The notes under the pieces: model-generated | What the model was told of the DNA's origin: nothing | What the model saw: only the letters and a program-made list of their open reading frames with translations | The model's database searches: none | Program-made: the position numbers and the translations under genes | Shown here: one piece after another, positions 16,756 through 26,044 of the stretch | How the letters are laid out: the number at the start of each line of letters is the position of its first letter | How positions within the stretch are numbered: position 1 is the first letter of the stretch | Source of the DNA: Sphingopyxis sp. | GTDB taxonomy: Bacteria > Pseudomonadota > Alphaproteobacteria > Sphingomonadales > Sphingomonadaceae | Assembly: GCA_002733865.1 (NCBI GenBank) | Contig: NVXM01000003.1 | Location: forward strand, 1 to 64,000 | DNA length: 64,000 nt | Reading direction: 5' to 3'

Positions 16756-17526
16756 TCAACCTACTACTTCACTGGCTGCCCCATAACCCGCACTCTCGGG
16801 AATGGTGAGAATGTTCTTCCCGTCACGCTGAACGATTTTCGGGAGGACTGGCGCGATCAAGCGCGCTTCGGCACGTTCGACGCAGTCCTGCGCACTGCTG
16901 GCCTGGGCCAGCAGTTCCAGGTTCAGCCTGGTGGGAAAGATAATCGTCCGCTCCCCGGCTTCGCCCATAGCCAGTGCGCCGCCAGGTGATAACCATTCGG
17001 CATCCACGGTTTCGTAGCCATCGCACGCCGCGATCTGGCGTTCGGGAGCGCGGGCGACGTAGAACCAAGTGTCGAAGCGCTTGTTCATGAAGGTGGGTGT
17101 GATTCACCGAGCGAAATCGCTAAGCCTGTCCAGCCGCAATTGCACATCGGCCTCACGAACCACGTCGAGGAACGCGAGTTCGCCTTGTTCGACCGCCTTG
17201 CGGCTTGCCGGGTCGCAGGAACCCTCGAAAGCGCTGCCATCGCTTTTATCGGCCAGCAGGATGCCCGCTTCCTCATAGGCTTCGCGAACTGCGGCGATCC
17301 GCAGGGTCCGCTGTGTCGGTTCAAGTGTGTCCCAGCCGGCGCAATGGTCGGCCCATTGCGCAGCATCATCACCCGTAGCTGGTTTCCCACCCGGAAAGAC
17401 CAGCGCGCCGGAGGCAAAGTCGATCTGGTGGTGCCGCTTTACCATCAGCACTTGGAATTCCGGCTCGTCGCGCAGCAACAACATGGTGGCTGCGGGGACG
17501 GGATCGACGGGTTGCGGGCTGGTCAT
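16756..17526 (-). pseudogene. NUDIX hydrolase gene with an in-frame nonsense codon
   Basis: One continuous frame encodes a NUDIX protein of the acyl-CoA/NUDT19-like kind, except for a TGA at 17104-17106. The N-terminal part (starting MTSPQPVDPVPAATMLLL after GGAGAGAG) carries the Nudix helix AAVREAYEEAGILL. The part after the stop (ITPTFMNKRFDTWFYVARAP) is the expected continuation, where relatives have a Trp (pattern WITPT). A single TGG-to-TGA change therefore explains the break. No frameshift is needed. It lies just downstream of the wrecked UbiB gene. Confidence 0.8.
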
Positions 17527-17591
17527 ATTTCTCTCTCCGGTTTGATCTTCGCTTATTTGTGTTGGCTTTAAGACATGGGCAGTCGGCTGGT

Positions 17592-19100
17592 TCAATTCCA
17601 TTTCCGGACCAATGCGATCAGTGCGAGCGCTAGGGTGATCCCTGCCAGCACCCACGACTGGTCGGGTCGATGGTCACGGGAATCGAGCCAGATCGGGCGA
17701 TAATGGTGGCATTGCCGATTAGGTCTGGCAGGGAAGCCGAAAGACCGAACAGTCGGCGGCGCAGCTTGGTGAGCTGGCTGCGGGTCGCACCGAACGAGAA
17801 CCGTTCCGACAGCAGTTCAATAAGGATGGGTCTGGTCTCTTCGGCAATGTTGTAGTCTGGCGCGAACGCGAGGACAGGGCCTTCGGTCGTCAGCAGTGTG
17901 CGCAGCAGGATGGCAAGATCGGGCGGCAGGACGAGGCTGTATTCGCGCAGAAGGCCGAAAACCCGGTCGAAAAGCGCCGATAATTCGATCCCCGACAGCA
18001 CCGTGCCGCGAAATTCTTCGATGATATGGTCCAGATCGAGGGCGAGCTGGTCGCGATCCACCGCCGGATTGCCGGCCCAGTCGAGCAGCAGATCGGCAAC
18101 GTCCTCCGCCTGTTCGTCGGCGATTGCGAGGATCAGACGGACGATTTCCTGCCGACTCGCTCCGCTGAGAAAACCGACCGCGCCGAAATCGATGAAGCCA
18201 ACCTGGTCAGCATCCATCCGGAAAATATTACCGGGATGGGGGTCGCCATGGAATTTGCCATTGAGGATCATCATCCGCAGCACAGCATCGGCATAGCGTT
18301 TGGCAAATACGATGTTTCGCGCCTTCTCCGCCACACGGTCGATCTGCGATGCGGTGCGATCTCAACCGGTCGATGCAACACAGGCGTTCCAGCACATTCA
18401 CCCGCAGGCCGGTGAGATGCCAGTGTATCGCCGGGGACTTCGCTCCCAGCGTTTCAAGGTAGCCGCCGATCCGCTCGCAGGCCCGCGCTTCTGCAGCGAG
18501 GTCCATCTAGCGGGCCAGGTTCTTGCCGAAGGTCTGGAGGAACTCGACTGGACGATAGCGGGCGATGTCGCTCGACCGCCGCTCGGATAGCTTCGCCAGC
18601 CGCACCAGTATGCGCATGTCTGCTTCCAGTCTGGCCGCAGTGCCCGACCGTCGAACCTTCACGATCACGTCACTGCTATTCAGCAAGGTTGCCGTATAGG
18701 TTTGGGCGATAGAGGCGGAGGCCATCGGATCGCGCTCGAATGCCGTGAAATCTTCCTCCCACTTCTCGCCCCAACTGGCGACGAGAACAGGCTCGATCGC
18801 GTCAAACGGCAGGGGCTCGACCCGGTCCTGAAGACTGGCCAAGGCGTCTATCCACTCGTCAGAGAACACATCGCCGCGCGTTGCGAGAAGTTGGCCGAGT
18901 TTCACACCGATCGGGCCAATATCGCGCAGCAAGGCAACCATTGATTTCGGTCGCAAGTGCTCTGGACTGACATCTTCTTCCGGAAAAGGTGCAATTCCAA
19001 GGGCATTACCCAGATTCATTGCACCGTGACGGGCAAAAATTCGACCGAGTTCCGCCAATCGCGAAAGGTCGCCTATGAGTTTTTCCGAATCTCCGGGCAT
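17592..19100 (-). pseudogene. Broken UbiB/ABC1-family atypical kinase gene
   Basis: The translated pieces give a full ABC1/AarF protein. The N-terminal KxGQ-type motif is GPIGVKLGQLLATRGD, the Ala-rich loop MASASIAQTYTATL, the catalytic region GKFHGDPHPGNIFRM and the metal-binding FIDFGAVG. The frame is broken by a TAG at 18507-18509 (right before MDLAAEARACERI), a frameshift near 18370-18400, and another near 17690. After the last, a hydrophobic tail (DQSWVLAGITLALALIALV) ends at 17592. Three lesions make it a clear pseudogene. UbiB proteins support quinone biosynthesis or lipid handling; this one may once have worked with the Coq4-like protein. Confidence 0.85.
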
Positions 19101-19234
19101 CTGGCTCAGTCCGTTGCGTCCGGGAGTTTTTCAAGGTTCTTGGATATCCGATCATCGTCAGTGATTATCTCCCGACGGTCTTTCGATTCGCGCACTTGGA
19201 GTTCATAGATGGCCATGGGATTGCTTTAGCCAAC

Positions 19235-19273
19235 TTGGTATGAAACACCAAACAAATATAATAAAGTGCTTTA
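19235..19273. promoter_or_regulatory. Two dyads upstream of the efflux operon (candidate MarR operators)
   Basis: TTGGT-7-ACCAA at 19235-19251 is an imperfect 17-base dyad. The sequence TAAAGTGCTTTA at 19262-19273 is a perfect palindrome around TG. The same TAAAG-NN-CTTTA form stands in front of the marR gene (25470-25481). The two sites lie 54-92 bases before the emrA-like start. Operator function is inferred. Confidence 0.45.
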
Positions 19274-19326
19274 CGATCTGTAGGGCTATCTCTAACTCAC
19301 CCGTTAAATGAATCGGGATCGATAGA

Positions 19327-20466
19327 GTGAGCGGACAAATGAAGGATATTTCCGAAGCTGTAGAGGGCGACAATGAACCGGCTGCGGGATCGCGTTCCAA
19401 CAGGAAACTACGCCTGTTCATCCTCGCGGCGGTGATCGTGGCCGTTCTTGCAGGTGCCTGGTGGTATTATCGTTATGTTACCTACGGGCAATACATGCAG
19501 TCAACCGACAATGCCTACGTTGCAGCGGACAGTGTGGTGGTCTCTTCCAAGGTGGCCGGATACGTCGATGCGGTGCTGGTTTCGGAAAACCAACAGGTTG
19601 CCCGCGGCGAAGCACTGGTCCAGCTCGACCTGCGTGATTACCGCGCCCAAGCCGCTCAGGCACGCGCCCAGATCGCGGCCACGGTGGCCGGTGCCGACAC
19701 GATCCGCTCGCAGGTGAGCGAACAGAACGCCGCGATCCGCCAGGCGCGCGCGCAATTGGCCGTCGCGCGCGCGACGCTAGACCTTGCCAACAAACAGGTG
19801 AACCGCTATCGCCCGCTCGCCGCCAGCGGGGCGGAACCGCGCGAAAAACTCGACCAGTACGTGACACAAGCGCAGCAGGCTCGGGCCGAACTTGCCTCCG
19901 CGCAGGCTGCGGTCGCGGCCGCCACAGGGCGCCGCGCCACGTTGTTTGAGCAGATCGAGCAGACCCGGGCACAGGCCGATGCTGCTCGCGCGCAGCTCGA
20001 TGTTGCCGACCTCAATGTCTCTTCGACCCGGCTGGAAGCGAGCAGGGCAGGGCGCATTGGTGACCTGTCGGTCCGGGTCGGGCAGTTCGTCCAGCCCGGC
20101 CAGCGGCTCATGACTCTGGTGCCGGTGAGCCAGATCTACGTTACCGCCAATTTCAAGGAAACGCAGGTCGGTCTCGTGCGACCGGGTCAGCCGGTCAGAC
20201 TCGAAGTGGATGCATTGCCAGATGGCAAGATTGCTGGAACGGTGGACAGCATCTCGCCCGGAACCGGGGCCGAATTTTCGATTTTGCCACCAGAAAACGC
20301 GACCGGGAACTTCACCAAGATCGTCCAGCGTATCCCGGTCCGCATATCCATCGACGCAGCACCCGAAGTGCGCCGCCTGCTCGTGCCCGGCATGTCGGTC
20401 GTCGCTACCATCGACACCCGCGGTGCCGTCGGCGAACTCGAAGAGATTTCGAGCGCTGCCGAATGA
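19327..20466 (+). CDS. EmrA/HlyD-family periplasmic adaptor of a tripartite efflux pump
   Basis: Membrane-fusion protein of 379 aa. One N-terminal transmembrane helix (about residues 27-46, LFILAAVIVAVLAGAWWYY) is followed by a split lipoyl domain (TDNAYVAADSVVVSSKVAG and GDLSVRVGQFVQPGQRL). Between these lies a long Ala/Gln/Arg-rich alpha-helical hairpin coiled coil (about 95-225), and beta-barrel domains follow. The start is GTG at 19327; ATG at 19339 is an alternative. The stop overlaps the EmrB-like start by 4 bases. It links the inner-membrane transporter to the outer-membrane channel encoded downstream. Transcription probably responds to the MarR protein encoded at 25.5 kb. Confidence 0.9.
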   Translation: MSGQMKDISEAVEGDNEPAAGSRSNRKLRLFILAAVIVAVLAGAWWYYRYVTYGQYMQSTDNAYVAADSVVVSSKVAGYVDAVLVSENQQVARGEALVQLDLRDYRAQAAQARAQIAATVAGADTIRSQVSEQNAAIRQARAQLAVARATLDLANKQVNRYRPLAASGAEPREKLDQYVTQAQQARAELASAQAAVAAATGRRATLFEQIEQTRAQADAARAQLDVADLNVSSTRLEASRAGRIGDLSVRVGQFVQPGQRLMTLVPVSQIYVTANFKETQVGLVRPGQPVRLEVDALPDGKIAGTVDSISPGTGAEFSILPPENATGNFTKIVQRIPVRISIDAAPEVRRLLVPGMSVVATIDTRGAVGELEEISSAAE

Positions 20467-22034
20467 CCGAGGCAGCGCCTGCCCAAGCTGGCCCGACCGG
20501 TGCTCCAACCAAGCCGCAGAATGCCGACGTCACTGCCTGGGTCGCGGTGGTGGCGGGCGCGCTCGGCGCTATGCTGGCGACCTTGGACATCTCAATCGTC
20601 AATTCCGCGCTTCCCGTCATTCAGGGCGAAATCGGGGCGACCGGTACCGAGGGCACCTGGATCGCTACCTCCTTTCTCGTCGCCGAGATTGTCGTCATCC
20701 CGCTCAGCGCCTGGCTGGAGCGCCTGTTTGGCTTGCGTACGCTGCTCATCATCGCCGTGACTGCGTTTACAGGCTTCTCGATACTATGCGGGATCGCGAC
20801 CGATCTGACGACTATGATTATCGGTCGTACAGGTCAGGGATTTATGGGCGGCGTACTGATTCCGACTGCGATGACGATCGTGGCGAAGCGGCTGCCTCCC
20901 CACCAGCAACCCATCGGTATGGCGCTGTTCGGCATGACCGTCGTCTTAGGTCCGGTCATGGGGCCGCTGATCGGCGGATGGTTGACTGAGAATCTTAGTT
21001 GGCACTACGCCTTCTTTGTCAATGTCCCGGTCTGCGCGACCCTCCTCTTGCTCCTATTCGTAGGTTTGCCACACGAAAAGCCGAACTGGGAATATCTGAC
21101 CCAGGCAGACTGGGCCGGTATCCTTGGCATGATTCTCGGGCTTGGTGGACTGACGGTCGTGCTGGAGGAAGGCCACCGCGAGGAATGGTTCGATTCCTCT
21201 CTCATCCGATGGCTTACCCTGATCACTGTAATCGGGTTCGCGTCCCTCATCTACGGTCAATTGTACGCCTCCAAACCCGTTCTTAAACTCCGGCTACTCT
21301 TAAGTCGGCAATTCGGGAGCGTCGCTGTGATGGCGCTCGCGTTGGGGATGGTGATGTATGGCTCGATCTACGTTATCCCACAGTTCCTGGCGATTATATC
21401 TGATTACAACGCCTTCCAGACCGGGCTGGTAATCTTCTGGATGGGTGTGCCGGCGTTCCTGTTGATGCCGGTTCTACCCTTCATGATCCGTCGCGTTGAT
21501 ATCCGCATCGCAGTAGGGGCTGGTATGCTCTTGATGGCCCTTAGCTGTTTTGTGAGCACCAGCCTTACAGCCGAATCCGGTGGCGCAGTGTTTACCGAAA
21601 GCCAGCTAATACGCGGGGTGGGTATGATCCTGGCGATGATGTTCCTCAACCAGGCGACTGTTGCCTCGGTGGCGAAGGACGAAGCCGGCGATGCTTCGGG
21701 CATCTTCAATGCCGCGCGCAATCTGGGGGGGTCATTCGCATTAGCGGGCCTCGCCTCGTTCCAGGACCAGCGCACCTGGCATCACAGCCGCCGGATGGAA
21801 GAAACTCTGAATGCAAACAGCGTCTCGCTGCAGAGCTACCTGGATTCGCTGGCGCGGACCTTCGGCGGTATGGATGAAGCAATGGCCGTGCTGGACCGGA
21901 CCATCCAACGTGAAGCCTTTGTTATGACCTATAACGACGTGTTCTTCGTGATGGGTCTGTTGACGGTGATAACGGTGCCGCTTGTCGTGTTCCTCAAGCC
22001 GCTGCCCAAGAACGTTTCCCTCTCGATGCACTGA
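20463..22034 (+). CDS. EmrB/QacA-type (DHA2) major facilitator drug exporter
   Basis: MFS transporter of 523 aa with about 14 hydrophobic helices, the DHA2 number. Motif C-like GPVMGPLIGGWL is near residue 160, TLDISIVNSALPVIQGEIG in helix 1 is the classic DHA2 signature, and the motif A-like loop carries RLFGLRT. It pumps toxic hydrophobic compounds by proton antiport through the adaptor and outer-membrane factor encoded beside it. It overlaps emrA by 4 bases and is followed after 7 bases by the outer-membrane factor gene. Confidence 0.92.
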   Translation: MTEAAPAQAGPTGAPTKPQNADVTAWVAVVAGALGAMLATLDISIVNSALPVIQGEIGATGTEGTWIATSFLVAEIVVIPLSAWLERLFGLRTLLIIAVTAFTGFSILCGIATDLTTMIIGRTGQGFMGGVLIPTAMTIVAKRLPPHQQPIGMALFGMTVVLGPVMGPLIGGWLTENLSWHYAFFVNVPVCATLLLLLFVGLPHEKPNWEYLTQADWAGILGMILGLGGLTVVLEEGHREEWFDSSLIRWLTLITVIGFASLIYGQLYASKPVLKLRLLLSRQFGSVAVMALALGMVMYGSIYVIPQFLAIISDYNAFQTGLVIFWMGVPAFLLMPVLPFMIRRVDIRIAVGAGMLLMALSCFVSTSLTAESGGAVFTESQLIRGVGMILAMMFLNQATVASVAKDEAGDASGIFNAARNLGGSFALAGLASFQDQRTWHHSRRMEETLNANSVSLQSYLDSLARTFGGMDEAMAVLDRTIQREAFVMTYNDVFFVMGLLTVITVPLVVFLKPLPKNVSLSMH

Positions 22035-22041
22035 TACCGAC

Positions 22042-23499
22042 ATGATCCGAAAATCAATTCCTTTTCTTCTTATTGCCGCCACTCTGGCAGGATGCACCGC
22101 CGGCCCAGACTATGCGGGGCCGCCCGAGTTGGCTGCCGCCGGCGGAGCCGGGGGTTTCATCCGGGCCGGCGACAAAGTGAGCAGCACAGTGCCGGAACTC
22201 GCCGAGTGGTGGATTCTACTCGACGATCCCGGACTCGATCGACTGATCGAGGCGGCGCTCGCCGATAATCCTTCGCTGGAGGCGGTGGGTGCGCGCATCG
22301 CGCAGTCCCGCGCATCCCTCGCGCAGGAAAATGCAGGCCGTCTGCCATCGCTTGGCACCCAAGCAACGGTCGTGCAGGGCCGTCTGCCGGGTTTAGACAT
22401 TCAGGGCGGTCCGCCACTTCCTCCAGGGACGCCCGGAATGCCGCCAGAAGAGGAAGACGATACCATCAGTTTTTATAATGCCGGCCTCAACGCCAATTGG
22501 GAGATCGATTTTGGTGGCGGGACCGGGCGGCGGATCGAGGCAGCCAATGCACAGTTGGCCGCTGCCGTAGCGAATGCCGAGGATGCGCGAGTCCAGCTAA
22601 CTGCAGACGTCGCCAACGCCTATGTGAACCTGCGCGAGGCACAGCAGCGGGTCGTGCGGTACCGCCTGCAAAGCGAGTTGCAGGAGCAGATACTCGTTCT
22701 GACCTATCAGCGTTATCAGCAAGGTACCCTACCGCTGTTTCCGGTCGGAAATGCTAATGCAGAACTGGAGTTGCTCAAGTCGCAACTGGCCGAGGCCGAA
22801 GCAGATGAGGCCGTGTTGCTCGATGCGCTCGCCGTTCTGACCGGGCGCGCTCCGGGAGCGCCTTCTCTCGAAGTTGCACCGATTGGCGAGATCCCCCTGC
22901 CGCCCGAAAGAGTGGCGGTAGGTGATCCCGCTAGTCTCATCGCGCGGCGGCCCGATATCCGCGCCGCTGAACGCACCTTGGCCGCCGCGACGGCGCGGGT
23001 CGGTGTGGCCGAGGCTGCGAAGTTTCCGAAACTCTCGTTCATGGGCATCCTCGGGCTGGGGGGAACCTCGCCGGAAGATATCTTCGACGTAGGCGAGTTT
23101 TCTGCCATTGCGATTCCGCGCCTGCAATGGAATTTCCTTGATTTCGGAAGGGTCGACGCGTCGATCGACCGGGCAGGTGCGGCTCGCCGCGAGGCTGCTG
23201 CAAATTACCGGCAGACCGTGCTTGCAGCTTTGCAGGATGCCGAGCGCGCCTTAGCCCGTTTCGCGCAGCAGCGCGCTGCGCTGGCGGCTTTGATCCAGGT
23301 CAAGCGACATGCCGATAAATCGGCGGATCTCAACCGGCAGCGCTTTGAGTCGGGGGCGATCTCGCGCATCGATCTCAACCGGACTTTGCGCGAGCAGGAG
23401 AAGGCCAATACGGACTTGGCCCGGGGCAGAGCTGCCCTTACTCTTGCGTGGATTGCGGTGCAAAAATCGCTCGGCCTGGGATGGCAGGCGCCATCCTAG
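22042..23499 (+). CDS. NodT-family outer-membrane efflux lipoprotein (TolC-like)
   Basis: Outer-membrane factor of 485 aa. The lipoprotein signal has the lipobox LAGC at residues 15-18 (MIRKSIPFLLIAATLAGC). Two repeats of the outer-membrane efflux domain follow (about 60-250 and 270-480), including the ARRPDIRAAERTLAAATARV segment typical of NodT/OprM proteins. The start at 22042 is the ATG immediately before the signal peptide. It is the third gene of the operon and forms the exit duct for the EmrAB-like pump. Confidence 0.92.
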   Translation: MIRKSIPFLLIAATLAGCTAGPDYAGPPELAAAGGAGGFIRAGDKVSSTVPELAEWWILLDDPGLDRLIEAALADNPSLEAVGARIAQSRASLAQENAGRLPSLGTQATVVQGRLPGLDIQGGPPLPPGTPGMPPEEEDDTISFYNAGLNANWEIDFGGGTGRRIEAANAQLAAAVANAEDARVQLTADVANAYVNLREAQQRVVRYRLQSELQEQILVLTYQRYQQGTLPLFPVGNANAELELLKSQLAEAEADEAVLLDALAVLTGRAPGAPSLEVAPIGEIPLPPERVAVGDPASLIARRPDIRAAERTLAAATARVGVAEAAKFPKLSFMGILGLGGTSPEDIFDVGEFSAIAIPRLQWNFLDFGRVDASIDRAGAARREAAANYRQTVLAALQDAERALARFAQQRAALAALIQVKRHADKSADLNRQRFESGAISRIDLNRTLREQEKANTDLARGRAALTLAWIAVQKSLGLGWQAPS

Positions 23500-23508
23500 A
23501 TGCCGACC

Positions 23509-23931
23509 CTACAGGTCACCGCATATATAGGCACCGCGCCCGCTAGCGAGCAATTTTTCATTCGGCCCGGTAACGCTGGTTTCGGCCACTGAAATTTGCT
23601 GACCGACTTTCACAATCAAACCGGTTGCGACGAGCGGGCCTGAGGTTGCCGGGCGATGATAATCGACCCGCAGATCGGCAGTAGCCTTTACTTTCGTGCC
23701 CTGTGCAATGAGGGCGTAGAAACCGGTCAGGTCGATCAGAGACGCAAGTACGCCGCCATGGGCCGATCCGATTATAGGATTGGAAACGATTTCGTCGCGC
23801 CATGGCATTTCGAGCTCCAGCCGCTGCGGAGTCAGCGACCTAACCTTCAGATCGAGCCACGCATGGAAAGGCGCGATACGGAGAATTTCCTCTATGCGTG
23901 CCCGATCTATTCGCGCTGGCGCCTCGCTCAT
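23509..23931 (-). CDS. PaaI-family (hotdog-fold) thioesterase
   Basis: Hotdog-fold protein of 140 aa, probably an acyl-CoA thioesterase. The conserved core NPIIGSAHGGVLASLIDLTG (pattern G..HGG....L.D) is near residues 50-70, followed by ATADLRVDYHRPA as in PaaI/DUF4442 proteins. It overlaps the preceding hydrolase gene by 4 bases and so forms a two-gene leftward unit. It is convergent with the efflux operon, with 9 bases between the stops. The substrate is unknown. Confidence 0.85.
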   Translation of the reverse strand: MSEAPARIDRARIEEILRIAPFHAWLDLKVRSLTPQRLELEMPWRDEIVSNPIIGSAHGGVLASLIDLTGFYALIAQGTKVKATADLRVDYHRPATSGPLVATGLIVKVGQQISVAETSVTGPNEKLLASGRGAYICGDL

Positions 23932-24815
23932 GTTTCTCGCCCCCGCATGGAGTGATGTCGTTTCAGGAAATCGAGAATGGCGTGAGAAAACGAATCGTTC
24001 GCATCGCCCACAACCATGTGAGTGGCGCCGGCGATGTCGGTATATTCCGCATGCGGCGCAAGTTCGCGTAGATGCTCCACCGCGTCTTCGGAAACGAGGT
24101 CGCTCGAACCGCCGCGAATGAGATGGACCGGCAAGGTGAGGTTCTGGGTCGCCTGGCTTAATGCTTCAAATTGGCGTTGATGGCGCCCTTCATCGCGTTT
24201 GCTGACCGTCCTGCTGCTAAGGATAAAGGCTGGATCCCAATGCCAGTAATACCGCCCATCGGCTTTGTGTCGTAGATAGTTACGCAGCCCTTCGCCGCTC
24301 GACCGCTTGCGTCGAAGGGGCATATAACGCGCGATCGCTTCCGACGCCTCTTCGGGCGAGGCGAAACCGGTTTCGATATGCTCTTCCATAAATCCGACAA
24401 TGCGGTTGACCCCGCTTACTTCCATCTGCGGTGCGATGTCGACAAGTGTCAGGGAAGCGAAGCTGCCGGGCGCCAAATCCCCTTCGGCGAGTATACCGGC
24501 CATTCCGCCCAGCGACGCCCCGACCAGCGCAAGCTTGCGCTCCATCCGTGATACGATGGCGACCAGATCGGACGCGAAATCGTGTGTTTCGTAAGCGCCA
24601 TCGGCTGCCCATTCGCTGTCGCCGTGGCCCCGCATGTCGATGGCGATTGCGTGGAAACCCGCCTCCGCAAGGTCGCCGACCACGTTCTTCCATGCACGAC
24701 GTGTTTGCCCACCACCATGAGCGAGCAGGACGGGCATCGCACCACTCTCGCCGTTGGCTTCGGCTGTGAGGGTCAAGCCTCCAGCTCCTTCAATGCTGAC
24801 TGTTTCGCAATACAT
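23928..24815 (-). CDS. Alpha/beta-fold hydrolase
   Basis: Hydrolase of 295 aa. The nucleophile elbow GASLGG (Ser near residue 97) is followed by an acid in the RGGSSDLVSEDAV loop and the catalytic His in AGATHMVVGD. The oxyanion motif HGGG and the segment DMRGHGDSEW are typical of esterase/peroxidase-like hydrolases. The start at 24815 follows GGGGGTAG; a ten-residue longer frame is less likely. A TAAAG-TT-ATTTA sequence 34 bases upstream resembles the MarR/efflux palindrome, so it may be co-regulated. An IS200-type element has separated it from marR. Confidence 0.85.
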   Translation of the reverse strand: MYCETVSIEGAGGLTLTAEANGESGAMPVLLAHGGGQTRRAWKNVVGDLAEAGFHAIAIDMRGHGDSEWAADGAYETHDFASDLVAIVSRMERKLALVGASLGGMAGILAEGDLAPGSFASLTLVDIAPQMEVSGVNRIVGFMEEHIETGFASPEEASEAIARYMPLRRKRSSGEGLRNYLRHKADGRYYWHWDPAFILSSRTVSKRDEGRHQRQFEALSQATQNLTLPVHLIRGGSSDLVSEDAVEHLRELAPHAEYTDIAGATHMVVGDANDSFSHAILDFLKRHHSMRGRET

Positions 24816-24857
24816 GGGACTACCCCCTAGCTTCCGGCGCCCCAAACAGTAAAGTTA

Positions 24858-25435
24858 TTTAATGTCTCGCCTTTGAAGGAAACTCACCAGCTTATAGCTG
24901 GTAGAAGGCTTCAGCCGTTATTGTTTGCTCAGCACTATCCTCCAGAAAATGACCCGCTCGCAGACGAAGTCATTTTCTCGAGGGTTGTGCTCATGCCATA
25001 TTCATGCGGGAGCCACACGGCTTTTCATCATCATTATCATATTGTCCGGACTCCAAAATACCGCTTCAAGGTGCTGCATGGGGAGGTCCGCCTGCGGGTG
25101 CGGGAGATCATCCGGCAGGTCTGCAGCGAACTGGGCGTGAAGATCATCCATGGCGTTCTGTCACGCGATCATGTGCATATGTTTGTCGAGATCCCGCCCC
25201 ATATTGCAGTCAGCGACTTCGTGCGCCGGGCAAAGGGACGCTCATCGCGCAAGATACAGCAGGAGTTCGAGCATATCCGCAAACGCTACTGGGGCCAGCG
25301 CTTCTGGCAACGAGGCTATTTCTCGACCACCTCAGGCAATATCACCGACGACGTGATCCTCAATTATCTCGACAAGCATACTAACCCAAACAAAGCTGGC
25401 TTCAGCCCCAACCCGTGAACCTACATGGAGTAATC
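24858..25435 (+). mobile_element. IS200/IS605-family element (tnpA only), apparently complete
   Basis: A short element with one gene, tnpA, and a structured leader. The left end has the small palindrome CCAGCTTATAGCTGG (24888-24902). A longer hairpin spanning about 24930-24987 comes before the tnpA start and could hide the ribosome site, as known for IS200. The left end is duplicated as a fragment at 168-317. The right boundary is approximate. It separates marR from the divergent hydrolase gene. Confidence 0.8.
24993..25418 (+). CDS. tnpA: IS200-type Y1 HUH transposase TnpA
   Basis: Single-strand transposase of 141 aa. The HUH metal-binding pair is His60 and His62 (DHVHMFVEIP), and the nucleophilic Tyr is probably Tyr125 in VILNYLDKH. 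The start at 24993 (MPYSCGSH) is favoured because the fragmentary copy at 302 begins at the same ATG and because the longer frame runs through the leader hairpin. It is intact and normal in length for IS200, so it is potentially active. No tnpB/iscB is present. Confidence 0.92.
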   Translation: MPYSCGSHTAFHHHYHIVRTPKYRFKVLHGEVRLRVREIIRQVCSELGVKIIHGVLSRDHVHMFVEIPPHIAVSDFVRRAKGRSSRKIQQEFEHIRKRYWGQRFWQRGYFSTTSGNITDDVILNYLDKHTNPNKAGFSPNP

Positions 25436-25469
25436 GCGGGAGCGTGTCGCCTTGACGGCATTTATGCAG

Positions 25470-25481
25470 TAAAGGGCTTTA
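25470..25481. promoter_or_regulatory. Perfect palindrome TAAAGGGCTTTA upstream of marR
   Basis: The palindrome lies 21 bases before the marR start, inside an AT-rich stretch likely to hold its promoter. It has the same half-sites as 19262-19273 in front of the efflux operon. It is a candidate autoregulatory MarR operator. Confidence 0.45.
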
Positions 25482-25501
25482 TATTATATTGAATTTACGA
25501 T

Positions 25502-25987
25502 ATGGTCACTATCATGACAACCGAAACAGCTACAATGAGCGCAAACGCGCAAGACGGCTTCCTGAATGAGACCGATGAGTTTGCGTTTTTGCTGGAGGAA
25601 GTACCGCGAGTCCTGCGCAAGTCATTTGATGAATCGATTGCCCAGTTCGGCTTGTCCCGCACCCAGTGGAGAACATTGGCCTATCTGATCAAGACCGAGG
25701 GAATGACGCAAACCGAGCTGGCAGTTTGCCTAGAACTGGAACGAGCTACGATCGGATTGACGATTGATCATCTTGAAAAACTGGAATTTGTCGAACGTCG
25801 GTCCGCAGAAGATGACCGGCGTGTCTGGCGGATATTCCTGCGTCCAAAGGCAATCGACATTATTCCGGAACTTCGGAAAGAAGCCAACGCCGTTTATCAG
25901 AAGATGTTCAAAGGCATTTCCAAAGCAGACTTGACCATCATACGAACCGCGATGGAAAAAATGGTTGGGAATCTAAGGGTGTGCTGA
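25502..25987 (+). CDS. MarR-family transcriptional regulator
   Basis: Regulator of 161 aa. The helix-turn-helix is GMTQTELAVCLELERATIGL (residues about 72-91), followed by the wing VERRSAEDDRRVWRIFL with the invariant DDRR. It probably represses the efflux operon and itself and is released by a hydrophobic ligand (family knowledge plus shared palindrome). The start is either 25502 or the ATG at 25514; neither has a strong ribosome site. A strong terminator follows at 26045. Confidence 0.9.
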   Translation: MVTIMTTETATMSANAQDGFLNETDEFAFLLEEVPRVLRKSFDESIAQFGLSRTQWRTLAYLIKTEGMTQTELAVCLELERATIGLTIDHLEKLEFVERRSAEDDRRVWRIFLRPKAIDIIPELRKEANAVYQKMFKGISKADLTIIRTAMEKMVGNLRVC

Positions 25988-26044
25988 ACACGTCAGATCC
26001 CAAAATCTAACTGGTTCTGATCCTTCTCTCCCATAGGATCAGCT

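Noticed and set aside
17104..17106. Selenocysteine or programmed readthrough at the NUDIX TGA
   Set aside because: No SECIS-like hairpin was evident after the codon, the position is Trp in the family and neighbouring genes are also broken, so a plain mutation is simpler.
18201..18506. Separate small gene starting MDLAAEARACERIG
   Set aside because: It is the in-frame continuation of the broken UbiB-like gene after a TAG.
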